13,170 nt of DNA from an uncultured Micrococcales bacterium (GCA_903831585.1 CAIKYE010000085.1:1-13170), one strand, 5' to 3'; shown: positions 5,896 through 13,170, counted from the stretch's first letter. Numbers and translations are program-made. The notes: generated by a model from the letters alone, not told the origin.

Positions 5896-8577
5896 ATGAA
5901 TGCCAAGCCTACTCTGCTGCTAATCGACGGTCATTCCTTGGCATTTCGAGCATTTTATGCGCTCAGTCCAGACAGCTTCAGAACCCCAGACGGCCAACAC
6001 ACCAATGCCATCCACGGATTCATCTCGATGATGTTAAACATTCTCTCTGCCGAAAAGCCAACCCACATGGCCGTTGCATTCGATTTGTCACGGGAGTCGT
6101 TTAGAACCGAGGAATACCCCGAATACAAGGGCACTAGGGGAGAGACCCCGCCTGAATTCATGGGCCAAACCGAATTGCTTCGTGAAGCGCTAAACGCGAT
6201 GAACATTAAAAACATCACCCGAGACAACTATGAGGCCGACGACATATTGGCAAGCCTCGCCGATCAGGCAGCCGATCAGGGTTATCGAGTTTTCGTGGTG
6301 TCTGGTGACCGTGACACATTTCAACTGATACGCGAAGACACCACAATTCTCTATCCGGTCAAGGGTGTGCTGAATCTTGCCCGCATGGATGACGAGGCGG
6401 TCTTTGCAAAATACGCCGTTCATGCCAAGCAGTATCCAGACCTAGCCGCACTCGTTGGAGAGACATCAGACAATCTGCCTGGAATACCGGGGGTTGGCCC
6501 GAAGACAGCTGCAAAGTGGCTGCAACAATTCGGATCGCTTCAGGCCATTTTTGATTCGGCTGATCAAATTCCAGGCAAGGTTGGCGAGAGCCTGCGTGAG
6601 CATCTGCAACTAGCGGTTAGAAATCGCAGGCTGAACCACTTGGTGCGCGATCTTGATTTCGACTTCGGTTTCGACAGTCTTCAAATCACAGGCGTCAACG
6701 AGGCAAGCGTTCGAGAGGTTTTTAGCAAACTCCACTTCAAATCTCTCACCGAGCGAGTGCTCAGGCTTAGGGGAGTTACCGGTGCACCAATTGCCGAAAG
6801 CAGCAGCGAAGTAGTTGACGGGGATCAGCCGGTTAGCGCTCCGCAAGTTTTTCGCGAGATTACGATTCCAGACAATAAGAACGTTGACTCTGCTGAACTA
6901 AGCAAATTTTTGACGAGTCAAAAAGGCCTAACCTCGATTGCATTTGAATTTGGCGACAATTCAGTAATGAGCGTTGGCTTTGCCACCGAAACTCAAAGAC
7001 TCTCATGGGCACCTAAGTCAACCAACGAACTCTCACAAGTGCTTTCAGAATGGCTCGCTTCTGACAGCCCCAAGGCAATATTTGACGCAAAGAACACCAC
7101 AAGAATACTTCTTGATTTGAAACTTGACCTTTGCAGTGTCGAATTCGATATTCTCTTGATGACCTACCTGCAGAATCCAGTTCGCAAAGATTACCTGCTC
7201 GATGACATCGCACTTGAGTACCTGGGAATCTCGGTAACCAGAGGCGATCAAAACGCTCTCATTCGTGAGTCGACCGATGACGCCTCACTAGATGCTTGGC
7301 TAGTTGCAACCCTCGCTCCAACCCTCTTTGAAACCCTTAGGTCAGAAGACCAGTTGCGAGTTCTGCAAGAAATTGAGTTACCAACCAGCCGAGCCCTTGC
7401 AACTATGGAGCACACGGGAATTTTCATCGATAAGCCAAAACTCGAAGCCCTGTTTGCCTCCCTTGGCGATGAAGTTGCCGCCATCGCAAAAGACGCCTAT
7501 TCAATAATCGGAAAAGAGATCAATCTGGCTTCACCAAAGCAGTTGCAGACTGTTTTGTTCGATGATCTTGGCATGACCGGAACAAAATCGGTGAAGACGG
7601 GTTTCTCGACAAATGCTGCAGCGCTCACGGAATTGTTCGAACAAACCGAACACCCTTTCCTAGCAAAGTTGCTCGAGCACAGAGAAGTGAGCAAACTTCG
7701 TCAAATAGTTGAGACGGTTATCAAAGCCATTGCCGACGATGGCCGCATTCACACCAACTACTCACAAACTGGAACCTCAACCGGAAGACTTTCGAGCGAC
7801 TCACCAAACCTGCAGAACATTCCTATTAAGAGCGAACGTGGGCGTCAGATTAGGGACTCGTTTATCGTCGGAGTCGGTTACGAGACGCTACTCACGGCCG
7901 ACTACTCACAGATCGAAATGCGTATCATGGCTCATCTGAGCGAAGATGCGGGCCTAATCGAAGCTTTTAAAACAGGTGAAGACCTTCACAGATTCGTCGG
8001 CTCGCGCATATTCGGCGTAGCCGCCGCAGATGTCACGAGCGCAATGCGTTCGAAGGTTAAAGCCATGAGTTACGGCTTGGTTTACGGTTTGAGCGAGTAT
8101 GGGCTGGCCAAGCAACTTCGAATGAGTAATGGCGAAGCCAAACAGCTTATGGCCGACTACTTTGACCGGTTCGGCGGAGTTCGGCGCTACCTGTCTCAAG
8201 TTGTCGACCAGGCAAAACTCAACGGATTCACTGCCACAACCTTTGGCAGACGCAGGCCTTTCGACGATCTTCGTTCGAGCGTCTTTCAGGTTCGAGAGGC
8301 GGCTCGACGAGCCGCTCTAAACGCTCCGATCCAGGGCACGGCTGCAGACATCATGAAACTGGCGATGACCCGAATTGCAGGCAAAATGGCCGAAAAGGGG
8401 CTGAAAAGCCGCATGCTGCTTCAGGTGCACGACGAATTGGTCTTTGAGGTCGCCGCAGGAGAGCTCGAGAGCCTCACGAGCCTTGTCACCCATGAGATGA
8501 AGAATGTTGTTGAGCTCAGCGTTCCCCTGGATGTTCACATCGGGGTCGGCGCATCCTGGGATGCCGCTGGCCATTAA
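5896..8577 (+). CDS. polA: DNA polymerase I
   Basis: This 893-residue family A polymerase fills gaps during repair and removes RNA primers. Its N-terminal 5'-3' exonuclease domain (about 1-290) carries the acidic residues of EADD (Asp115, Asp116) and SGDRD (Asp138, Asp140), and Asp192 in the SDNLPGIPGVGPKTA helix-hairpin-helix. The middle 3'-5' exonuclease-like domain (about 310-500) seems inactive, because the DTE catalytic motif is replaced by Glu351-Phe-Gly. The polymerase domain has motif A DYSQIE (Asp669), motif B with Arg718, Lys722 and Tyr726 (KAMSYGLVYG), and motif C VHDE (His845-Asp846-Glu847). Start 5896 is chosen because it lies at the predicted transcription start; the in-frame ATG at 5890 would add two residues. 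The gene is divergent from the thioesterase gene. No terminator hairpin is seen after it, so readthrough toward rpsA is possible. Confidence 0.96.
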   Translation: MNAKPTLLLIDGHSLAFRAFYALSPDSFRTPDGQHTNAIHGFISMMLNILSAEKPTHMAVAFDLSRESFRTEEYPEYKGTRGETPPEFMGQTELLREALNAMNIKNITRDNYEADDILASLADQAADQGYRVFVVSGDRDTFQLIREDTTILYPVKGVLNLARMDDEAVFAKYAVHAKQYPDLAALVGETSDNLPGIPGVGPKTAAKWLQQFGSLQAIFDSADQIPGKVGESLREHLQLAVRNRRLNHLVRDLDFDFGFDSLQITGVNEASVREVFSKLHFKSLTERVLRLRGVTGAPIAESSSEVVDGDQPVSAPQVFREITIPDNKNVDSAELSKFLTSQKGLTSIAFEFGDNSVMSVGFATETQRLSWAPKSTNELSQVLSEWLASDSPKAIFDAKNTTRILLDLKLDLCSVEFDILLMTYLQNPVRKDYLLDDIALEYLGISVTRGDQNALIRESTDDASLDAWLVATLAPTLFETLRSEDQLRVLQEIELPTSRALATMEHTGIFIDKPKLEALFASLGDEVAAIAKDAYSIIGKEINLASPKQLQTVLFDDLGMTGTKSVKTGFSTNAAALTELFEQTEHPFLAKLLEHREVSKLRQIVETVIKAIADDGRIHTNYSQTGTSTGRLSSDSPNLQNIPIKSERGRQIRDSFIVGVGYETLLTADYSQIEMRIMAHLSEDAGLIEAFKTGEDLHRFVGSRIFGVAAADVTSAMRSKVKAMSYGLVYGLSEYGLAKQLRMSNGEAKQLMADYFDRFGGVRRYLSQVVDQAKLNGFTATTFGRRRPFDDLRSSVFQVREAARRAALNAPIQGTAADIMKLAMTRIAGKMAEKGLKSRMLLQVHDELVFEVAAGELESLTSLVTHEMKNVVELSVPLDVHIGVGASWDAAGH

Positions 8578-8614
8578 GTCGGTCTGGGGCTTTAGTTAGG
8601 CCTGGCAACAGGGC

Positions 8615-8620
8615 TACAAT
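8615..8620 (+). promoter_or_regulatory. -10 box of the rpsA promoter
   Basis: TACAAT is the best -10 match in the window. A start six bases later, at G8627, would give an 80-base leader before rpsA. The hexamer 17 bases upstream (TTAGTT, 8592-8597) is a weak -35 candidate. Confidence 0.6.
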
Positions 8621-8626
8621 TGACAA

Positions 8627-8641
8627 GTGCCGATTTGGCAC
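8627..8641 (+). promoter_or_regulatory. Hairpin at the 5' end of the rpsA leader
   Basis: GTGCC and GGCAC form a perfect 5-base stem around the loop GATTT. It begins on the predicted first base of the transcript and would bury the GTG of the possible upstream ORF. Confidence 0.4.
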
Positions 8642-8698
8642 AAATCCATTGCCTTCGAGGGTTTCCTCGTCTGGCCCGAGTGTGTCCGTAAAGAGTAA
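8627..8698 (+). CDS. Possible leaderless upstream ORF in the rpsA leader, 23 codons
   Basis: A GTG codon sits exactly at the predicted transcription start (TACAAT, six bases, GTG) and opens a 23-codon frame that ends in TAA eight bases before the rpsA ATG, in a different frame from rpsA. The predicted peptide begins MPIWHKSIAF and includes two tryptophans and one cysteine. It resembles no protein I know. Because leaderless starts seem common in this window, the frame could be translated, and its stop is close enough to rpsA for coupled or repeated initiation. A frame this short can arise by chance, so this is a candidate only; conservation in relatives would decide. Confidence 0.3.
   Translation: MPIWHKSIAFEGFLVWPECVRKE
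8656..8669 (+). promoter_or_regulatory. Second hairpin in the rpsA leader
   Basis: CGAGG and CCTCG form a perfect 5-base stem around a GTTT loop, 14 bases after the first hairpin. It has no T run, so it is not a terminator by itself. It could be part of leader-based control of S1 synthesis, but nothing beyond pairing supports that. Confidence 0.35.
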
Positions 8699-8706
8699 AA
8701 CAAAAT

Positions 8707-10164
8707 ATGACAACAACCCCAAGCAAGCAGATCGCAGTCAACGACATTGGATCTGCTGAGGACTTTCTAGCAGCGGTCGAGAAGACCCTTAAATTCTTCA
8801 ACGATGGTGACCTAATCGAAGGCACCGTAGTAAAGATTGATCGCGATGAAGTTCTTCTAGACGTTGGCTACAAAACCGAAGGTGTTATTCCTTCGAGAGA
8901 ACTTTCAATTCGCCACGATGCAGATCCTTCAGAGATCGTTTCAGTGGGCGACACTATCGAAGCCCTTGTTCTTCAAAAAGAAGACAAAGAAGGCCGACTC
9001 ATCCTTTCAAAGAAGCGCGCACAGTACGAGCGCGCGTGGGGCGATGTCGAAAAGGTTAAAGAAGCAGACGGCACCGTTACCGGTGTAGTCATCGAAGTCG
9101 TTAAGGGTGGACTTATCGTCGACATCGGACTTCGCGGCTTCTTGCCGGCATCACTCATTGAGTTGCGCCGCGTGCGCGACCTCGGCCCATACCTGGGTCA
9201 AAAAGTTGAAGCCAAGATTCTTGAGCTCGACAAGAACCGCAACAACGTTGTGCTTTCACGTCGTGCGCTTCTAGAGCAGAGCCAATCGGCGAACCGCAGC
9301 ACTTTCCTTGCAGATTTGACCAAGGGTCAGATTCGCACCGGTGTGGTTTCGTCAATCGTAAACTTCGGTGCTTTCATCGACCTCGGTGGCGTAGACGGTT
9401 TGGTTCACGTATCAGAGCTGTCATGGAAGCACATCGAACACGCCTCTGAGGTTGTCGAAATTGGCCAAGAGGTAACCGTAGAGGTTCTCGAAGTCGACCA
9501 GGACCGCGAGCGTGTTTCGCTATCGCTCAAGGCGACTCAGGAAGACCCGTGGGCAGTATTTGCTCGCACCCACGCAATTGGACAGTACGCGCCTGGAAAG
9601 GTCACCAAGTTGGTGCCGTTCGGCGCATTCGTTCGTGTTGCAGACGGCATCGAGGGTCTTGTCCACATTTCAGAGCTCTCTGCCAAGCACATCGAACTAG
9701 CCGAGCAGGTAGTCGCGGTCAACCAAGACGTCTTCGTCAAGGTCATTGACATCGATCTGGACCGTCGTCGCATCTCACTTTCGTTGAAGCAGGCTACCGA
9801 AGAGGTAAACCCTGAGGGAACCGAGTTCAACCCTGCACTGTATGGAATGGCGGCCGACTATGACGACGCCGGTCAGTACAAGTACCCAGAGGGCTTTGAT
9901 TCCGCTACTAGCGAGTGGAAGCCAGGTTACGAGGACGCTCGCACCAAGTGGGAGAAGGAGTACGCGGAAGCGCACGCCCGTTGGGAAGAGCACAAGCGTC
10001 AGGTAAAGGTCGCAAACGAAGCGGCAGCCAAATTGCCAGATGCTCCAGCGGCTGCACCTGCTGCCGAAGGCTCAAGCTATTCAAGCGAATCTTCTGACGA
10101 AGGCACCTTGTCTGGCGACGAGTCGCTTGCCGCACTTCGCGACAAGCTAAAGAGCGCAGACTAA
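8707..10164 (+). CDS. rpsA: 30S ribosomal protein S1
   Basis: This 485-residue protein helps the ribosome bind and unfold mRNA. It has four S1 RNA-binding domains, at about 36-104, 121-186, 207-275 and 293-361, the arrangement usual in actinobacteria (the E. coli protein has six). The third and fourth carry the conserved FGAF and GLVHVSELS or GLVHISELS motifs. After residue 365 comes an aromatic and charged segment, then a low-complexity Ala/Pro/Ser/Glu-rich tail from about 436, typical of the group and presumably disordered. The start is the ATG that gives the usual MTTT...AVNDIGSAEDFL beginning. No Shine-Dalgarno sequence lies in the expected place (an AAAGAG is 11 bases upstream), so initiation may be S1-dependent, coupled to the upstream ORF, or helped by the A-rich leader. 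A terminator hairpin follows the gene. Confidence 0.97.
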   Translation: MTTTPSKQIAVNDIGSAEDFLAAVEKTLKFFNDGDLIEGTVVKIDRDEVLLDVGYKTEGVIPSRELSIRHDADPSEIVSVGDTIEALVLQKEDKEGRLILSKKRAQYERAWGDVEKVKEADGTVTGVVIEVVKGGLIVDIGLRGFLPASLIELRRVRDLGPYLGQKVEAKILELDKNRNNVVLSRRALLEQSQSANRSTFLADLTKGQIRTGVVSSIVNFGAFIDLGGVDGLVHVSELSWKHIEHASEVVEIGQEVTVEVLEVDQDRERVSLSLKATQEDPWAVFARTHAIGQYAPGKVTKLVPFGAFVRVADGIEGLVHISELSAKHIELAEQVVAVNQDVFVKVIDIDLDRRRISLSLKQATEEVNPEGTEFNPALYGMAADYDDAGQYKYPEGFDSATSEWKPGYEDARTKWEKEYAEAHARWEEHKRQVKVANEAAAKLPDAPAAAPAAEGSSYSSESSDEGTLSGDESLAALRDKLKSAD

Positions 10165-10175
10165 GTTTCCATTTG

Positions 10176-10207
10176 AGAATGCGGGTCACGAGAGTGGCCC
10201 GCATTCT
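10176..10207 (+). terminator. Terminator hairpin after rpsA
   Basis: A 14-pair stem (10176-10189 with 10194-10207, one G-T wobble) encloses a GAGA loop and begins 11 bases after the rpsA stop. The trailing sequence GCTTTAA has only a short T run, so termination could be partial, allowing some readthrough into coaE. Confidence 0.75.
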
Positions 10208-10227
10208 GCTTTAACACATCGATTGCT

Positions 10228-10233
10228 TAGGCT
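10228..10233 (+). promoter_or_regulatory. Probable -10 box of coaE-uvrB (leaderless start)
   Basis: TAGGCT is followed by six bases and the coaE ATG at 10240, the same arrangement as polA. No Shine-Dalgarno sequence is seen and no -35 box is clear. Confidence 0.55.
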
Positions 10234-10239
10234 TAGAGC

Positions 10240-10851
10240 ATGTATCTGATCGGCCTCACCGGGGGCATTGCAGCCGGAAAGAGCACGGTCGCTAAGCGCT
10301 GGGTTGAACACGGTGCCTTTGAAATTGATGCAGACGATGTTGCGCGCGAAGTTGTTCAACTTAAGAGCCGGGGACTATCACAGGTCGTGCAGGCCTTCGG
10401 CAGCGACGTGCTGAGTGACAGTGGCGAATTGAATAGAAGTGTCCTGGCAAAGATTGTTTTCGAGAGCCCTGAAAAGAGACTTCTCTTGAACTCGATACTG
10501 CATCCGCTGATCAAAGAACGAACTAAGCAGCTCTTGAGCGAGTTTGCGAGCGACGCAATTGTCGTCTACAACGTGCCCCTGCTTGTTGAAGCGGCGGTCG
10601 ACCATGACTTTGATCTCGTTGTGACCGTTGAAGCGCCCGAAGAGGCGCAGATCAAGAGACTGACGGAGATACGCGGCCTAAGCCTGAGCGAAGCCCAGAG
10701 CCGCATAGCCTCTCAAGCGAAACCAGTTGAACGAGCGGCCAGAGCAGATCGAATCTTGAATTCCAACCAAGACGTGGCACTACTGCTTAGAGATGCCGAC
10801 AAACTCTGGCGTGAAATCGAAGGCCTCGCCTCGATGGCTAGGGGTCAGTGA
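10240..10851 (+). CDS. coaE: Dephospho-CoA kinase
   Basis: This 203-residue kinase phosphorylates the 3' hydroxyl of the ribose in dephospho-CoA, the last step of coenzyme A synthesis. It starts [16 protein letters not shown], so the P-loop is at residues 8-15, followed by the substrate-binding [11 protein letters not shown] segment (about 29-39), the NVPLLVE motif near 110 and a late [21 protein letters not shown] region that supplies an ATP-contacting arginine and the final strand. The length is that of the plain bacterial enzyme; it lacks the C-terminal GrpB-like (UPF0157) extension found on the mycobacterial CoaE. The ATG stands six bases after a TAGGCT box and has no Shine-Dalgarno sequence, suggesting a leaderless mRNA. 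The stop codon shares a base with the uvrB ATG (TGATG), so the two genes are almost certainly one transcript. Confidence 0.96.
   Translation: MYLIGLTGGIAAGKSTVAKRWVEHGAFEIDADDVAREVVQLKSRGLSQVVQAFGSDVLSDSGELNRSVLAKIVFESPEKRLLLNSILHPLIKERTKQLLSEFASDAIVVYNVPLLVEAAVDHDFDLVVTVEAPEEAQIKRLTEIRGLSLSEAQSRIASQAKPVERAARADRILNSNQDVALLLRDADKLWREIEGLASMARGQ
10840..10844 (+). promoter_or_regulatory. Ribosome binding site of uvrB
   Basis: AGGGG inside the end of coaE lies six bases before the ATG at 10851 and only three before the GTG at 10848, favouring the ATG as the uvrB start. Confidence 0.6.
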
Positions 10852-12938
10852 TGCAAGACACTCGTGCACTGAACCGATTTGAGGTAATTAGCGATTACGT
10901 TCCAGCGGGCGATCAGCCTCAGGCGATAGCCGAACTCACTAAGCGCATTAACAACGGCGAGCGAGATGTTGTCTTGCTCGGAGCAACCGGAACCGGCAAG
11001 TCGGCCACCACGGCTTGGCTGGTCGAGCAATTGCAGCGACCAACCCTGGTCTTAGCTCACAATAAGACGCTTGCGGCCCAGCTGGCCAACGAATTCAAGC
11101 AGTTATTGCCCAACAACGCGGTTGAGTACTTCGTTAGCTACTACGACTATTACCAACCCGAGGCCTACGTGCCACAGACAGATACCTTCATCGAGAAAGA
11201 TAGTTCGATAAACGAAGAGGTCGAGAGGCTTCGCTATAAAGCAACCATGAGCCTGCTTTCGCGTCGAGACGTAATTGTGGTTAGCACGGTTAGCTGTATC
11301 TATGGGCTTGGTGCTCCAGCTGAGTACCTAAATCAGAGTGTTCCGCTGCAGGTAGGCCAAAGAATCGATCGCGACGCACTGATTCGCAGATTTGTTGAGC
11401 TTCAGTACAAGCGCAACGACATTGACTTCAGTCGGGGAAACTTTCGGGTCAAGGGCGACACCATCGAGATAATTCCGGTTTACGACGAGTTAGCGACGCG
11501 TATAGAGCTGTTCGGCGATGAAATTGAGGCAATCTATTCGCTCTCGCCACTGACCGGTGAGGTCATGGGAACACCTTCTACCGTAGCGATTTTTCCGGCA
11601 TCCTATTACGTTGCTCCGGTCGAACAAATGGGCAGGGCAATCGAAGCAATCGAGCACGAGGCCATCGCCAGGGTTAAAGAGTTCGAACGGCAGGGTAAAT
11701 TACTCGAGGCACAGAGAATCAAGATGCGCACCAGCTTCGACCTCGAGATGATTCGCGAACTTGGATTCTGCAGTGGCATTGAGAACTATTCGAGACACAT
11801 CGATAATCGCGAACCCGGCGAAGCTCCCAGTTGTTTGCTCGACTACTTTCCAGAGGACTTTCTAACGGTCATTGATGAGTCACACGTGACCGTGCCCCAG
11901 ATTGGTGCAATGTACGAAGGGGATGCGTCTAGAAAACGTACTTTGGTTGAACATGGCTTCAGGCTTCCCTCAGCAATGGATAACCGGCCGATTCGCTGGG
12001 ATGAGTTTCAGCAACGAGTAGGGCAAACGGTATATCTCTCGGCTACCCCTGGTAAATATGAAATGGGTGTGGCCGATGGTGTTGTCGAGCAAATCATCAG
12101 ACCCACCGGATTGGTAGACCCGCAGATAGTGGTTAAACCAACCAAGGGCCAAATCGACGATCTGCTAGAGCAGATTCGGGTTCGAGTTGCCAAGGACGAG
12201 CGAATTCTGGTCACTACTCTCACCAAGAAGATGTCTGAAGAACTAACGGACTTTCTAACCGAGGCTGGCGTTCGCGTCAGATACCTGCACAGCGATGTTG
12301 ACACCTTGCGACGGGTCGAACTCTTGCGTGAATTAAGGACTGGCGCCTATGACGTTCTGGTTGGAATCAACCTGCTGCGCGAGGGTCTAGACCTTCCAGA
12401 GGTCTCCCTGGTAGCGATTCTCGATGCAGACAAGCAGGGATTCCTGCGATCGGCAACTTCGCTGATTCAAACAATCGGACGAGCCGCTAGAAACATCAAT
12501 GGCGAGGTTCACATGTACGGCGATCGCATAACCGATGCGATGGCAAAAGCCATAGACGAAACCGATCGACGCCGCGAGAAGCAAGTTGCCTACAACCTGG
12601 CTAGGGGAGTCGACCCACAGCCACTGCGAAAGAAAATCGCAGACATCACCGATGACATCATGCGAGAAGAGGCTGACACCGCGCAGCTGATAGCTGAAAA
12701 TCGTGGAAAGAGCGGCGGCAAGCTTAAATCTGGGCAGTCAGCTTCGGCCACAAAGGGTCGCAAGGGCATCGCCGGAAAGGCTTACGACGAGATTCTCTCG
12801 GTTGTGGTCGAACTAGAACAGCAGATGAAGGCGGCAGCAGCCGAATTGCAGTTCGAATTAGCAGCACGCATCCGTGATGAAATGGTCGAGTTGAAGCGTG
12901 AACTTCGTCAAATGGAACAAGCCGGCCACGTCGACTAG
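10851..12938 (+). CDS. uvrB: Excinuclease ABC subunit B
   Basis: This 695-residue protein is the damage-verifying helicase-like subunit of nucleotide excision repair; it receives DNA from UvrA and recruits UvrC. The Walker A motif GATGTGKS is at 44-51, the damage-probing beta-hairpin with [12 protein letters not shown] is at about 92-116, the Walker B DESH motif is at 342-345, the SATPGKYE segment begins at 397, helicase motif [10 protein letters not shown] is at 541-548, and a C-terminal UVR domain for UvrC contact lies at about 652-687. All key parts are present and the length is normal. A Gly/Ser/Lys-rich linker (about 620-640) precedes the UVR domain. The ATG at 10851 is chosen for its spacing to AGGGG; GTG at 10848 is the alternative. 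The start overlaps the coaE stop, so uvrB depends on the coaE promoter. I saw no LexA-type box in the gap before coaE. Confidence 0.97.
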   Translation: MQDTRALNRFEVISDYVPAGDQPQAIAELTKRINNGERDVVLLGATGTGKSATTAWLVEQLQRPTLVLAHNKTLAAQLANEFKQLLPNNAVEYFVSYYDYYQPEAYVPQTDTFIEKDSSINEEVERLRYKATMSLLSRRDVIVVSTVSCIYGLGAPAEYLNQSVPLQVGQRIDRDALIRRFVELQYKRNDIDFSRGNFRVKGDTIEIIPVYDELATRIELFGDEIEAIYSLSPLTGEVMGTPSTVAIFPASYYVAPVEQMGRAIEAIEHEAIARVKEFERQGKLLEAQRIKMRTSFDLEMIRELGFCSGIENYSRHIDNREPGEAPSCLLDYFPEDFLTVIDESHVTVPQIGAMYEGDASRKRTLVEHGFRLPSAMDNRPIRWDEFQQRVGQTVYLSATPGKYEMGVADGVVEQIIRPTGLVDPQIVVKPTKGQIDDLLEQIRVRVAKDERILVTTLTKKMSEELTDFLTEAGVRVRYLHSDVDTLRRVELLRELRTGAYDVLVGINLLREGLDLPEVSLVAILDADKQGFLRSATSLIQTIGRAARNINGEVHMYGDRITDAMAKAIDETDRRREKQVAYNLARGVDPQPLRKKIADITDDIMREEADTAQLIAENRGKSGGKLKSGQSASATKGRKGIAGKAYDEILSVVVELEQQMKAAAAELQFELAARIRDEMVELKRELRQMEQAGHVD

Positions 12939-12956
12939 CTGGGCGGTTTAGCCCGG
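12939..12956 (+). terminator. Weak hairpin between uvrB and uvrA
   Basis: CTGGGC and GCCCGG can pair (six pairs, one G-T) around a GGTTTA loop just after the uvrB stop. The nearest T run (four T, 12964-12967) is seven bases further on, so it is a poor terminator at best. Confidence 0.25.
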
Positions 12957-12966
12957 TCTGGCGTTT

Positions 12967-12972
12967 TAGACT
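12967..12972 (+). promoter_or_regulatory. Probable -10 box of uvrA (leaderless start)
   Basis: TAGACT is followed by six bases and a GTG at 12979, matching the polA and coaE arrangement. No Shine-Dalgarno sequence is seen before this GTG. The gap from uvrB is only 40 bases. Confidence 0.5.
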
Positions 12973-12978
12973 TCTAAG

Positions 12979-13170
12979 GTGTCAATTACCCCAGTGAGCA
13001 ACTCAAACAAACTCGTCGTAAAGGGCGCTCGCGTTCACAACCTCAAGAATCTCAATTTGGAGATTCCCAGAGACTCAATGGTTGTATTCACGGGTCTCAG
13101 CGGTTCGGGTAAGTCATCGCTGGCTTTTGACACAATCTTTGCCGAAGGCCAACGACGTTACATAGAAAGC
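12979..13170 (+). CDS. uvrA: Excinuclease ABC subunit A, 5' part only
   Basis: The frame is open to the end of the window and gives the first 64 residues of a protein that normally has about 950. UvrA is the ATPase that finds DNA damage and loads UvrB. The visible part holds the conserved [18 protein letters not shown] beginning, the first Walker A motif GLSGSGKSS and the [17 protein letters not shown] segment that leads toward the zinc-binding region. The GTG start at 12979 is chosen because it stands six bases after a -10-like box and has no other upstream signal; a second GTG at 12994 would still leave all conserved sequence intact and is the alternative. Lying 40 bases after uvrB in the same direction, uvrA could also be read from the coaE-uvrB transcript. 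Confidence 0.95.
   Translation, partial: MSITPVSNSNKLVVKGARVHNLKNLNLEIPRDSMVVFTGLSGSGKSSLAFDTIFAEGQRRYIES

Noticed and set aside
7633..7644. Perfect 12-base palindrome TTGTTCGAACAA in polA
   Set aside because: It encodes an unremarkable part of the polymerase and has the half-sites in the reverse order of a LexA box; a similar GTTCGAAC occurs in uvrB near 11685, so it looks like chance codon use.
8600..8614. Small hairpin GCCTG-GCAA-CAGGGC after polA as a polA terminator
   Set aside because: Only four clean pairs, no T run, and it lies directly before the rpsA -10 box.
10848..10850. GTG as the uvrB start
   Set aside because: Only three bases separate it from AGGGG; the ATG directly after has better spacing and overlaps the coaE stop in the common TGATG form. 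It remains a minor alternative.
12939..12956. Six-base-loop hairpin as an ANTAR target
   Set aside because: The loop GGTTTA lacks the A at position 1 and G at position 4 and there is no second hairpin beside it.
1..13170. A new multi-gene system, mobile element, phage or CRISPR array
   Set aside because: Every substantial open frame belongs to a well-known housekeeping or regulatory family, gaps are short, and I see no repeats in tandem, transposase, integrase or attachment-site structure.

Overview
This window looks like ordinary chromosome from an actinobacterium, most likely a Microbacteriaceae member of fairly low GC such as the small-genome freshwater Rhodoluna/Aquiluna type. The basis is inference from several signs: a four-S1-domain RpsA with a typically actinobacterial sequence, a PdtaR-type response regulator with an ANTAR domain, base composition near half GC by eye, a tRNA gene without an encoded CCA end, and a gene order (pyk, pdtaR, polA, rpsA, coaE, uvrB, uvrA) that is a compact version of the Mycobacterium tuberculosis Rv1617-Rv1638 block. 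I cannot confirm the genus without a database search.

Layout. Positions 2-3176 hold the 3' part of gltB and all of gltD, the two subunits of NADPH glutamate synthase, overlapping by 8 bases. Pyruvate kinase follows (3225-4640) and ends in a strong symmetrical hairpin terminator, which a tRNA-Leu(CAA) gene reading the other way (4686-4766) probably shares. The response regulator pdtaR (4829-5437, +) converges on and overlaps the end of a hotdog-fold thioesterase gene (5427-5858, -). The thioesterase gene is divergent from polA (5896-8577, +). rpsA (8707-10164) has a 129-base upstream region with a good -10 box, two small hairpins and a possible leaderless 23-codon upstream ORF, and is followed by a terminator hairpin. 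coaE (10240-10851) overlaps uvrB (10851-12938). The first 64 codons of uvrA (12979 onward) close the window. Coding density is very high, and the longest stretch without an established gene is the 129 bases before rpsA.

How the genes work together. gltBD supplies glutamate from glutamine and 2-oxoglutarate. pyk feeds pyruvate and ATP, and coaE completes coenzyme A. polA, uvrB and uvrA belong to nucleotide excision repair and gap filling, and rpsA is translation machinery. pdtaR is expected to act on RNA as an antiterminator controlled by a histidine kinase that is not in the window.

Two kinds of translation start seem to coexist. gltD, pyk, uvrB and the thioesterase gene have Shine-Dalgarno sequences. 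polA, coaE and uvrA have none, and instead carry a TAGGCT or TAGACT box exactly six bases before the start codon, as expected for leaderless mRNAs; pdtaR is similar with seven bases. I see no mobile element, CRISPR array, phage gene or new multi-gene system. The most interesting parts are the rpsA leader and the recurrent leaderless promoter arrangement.
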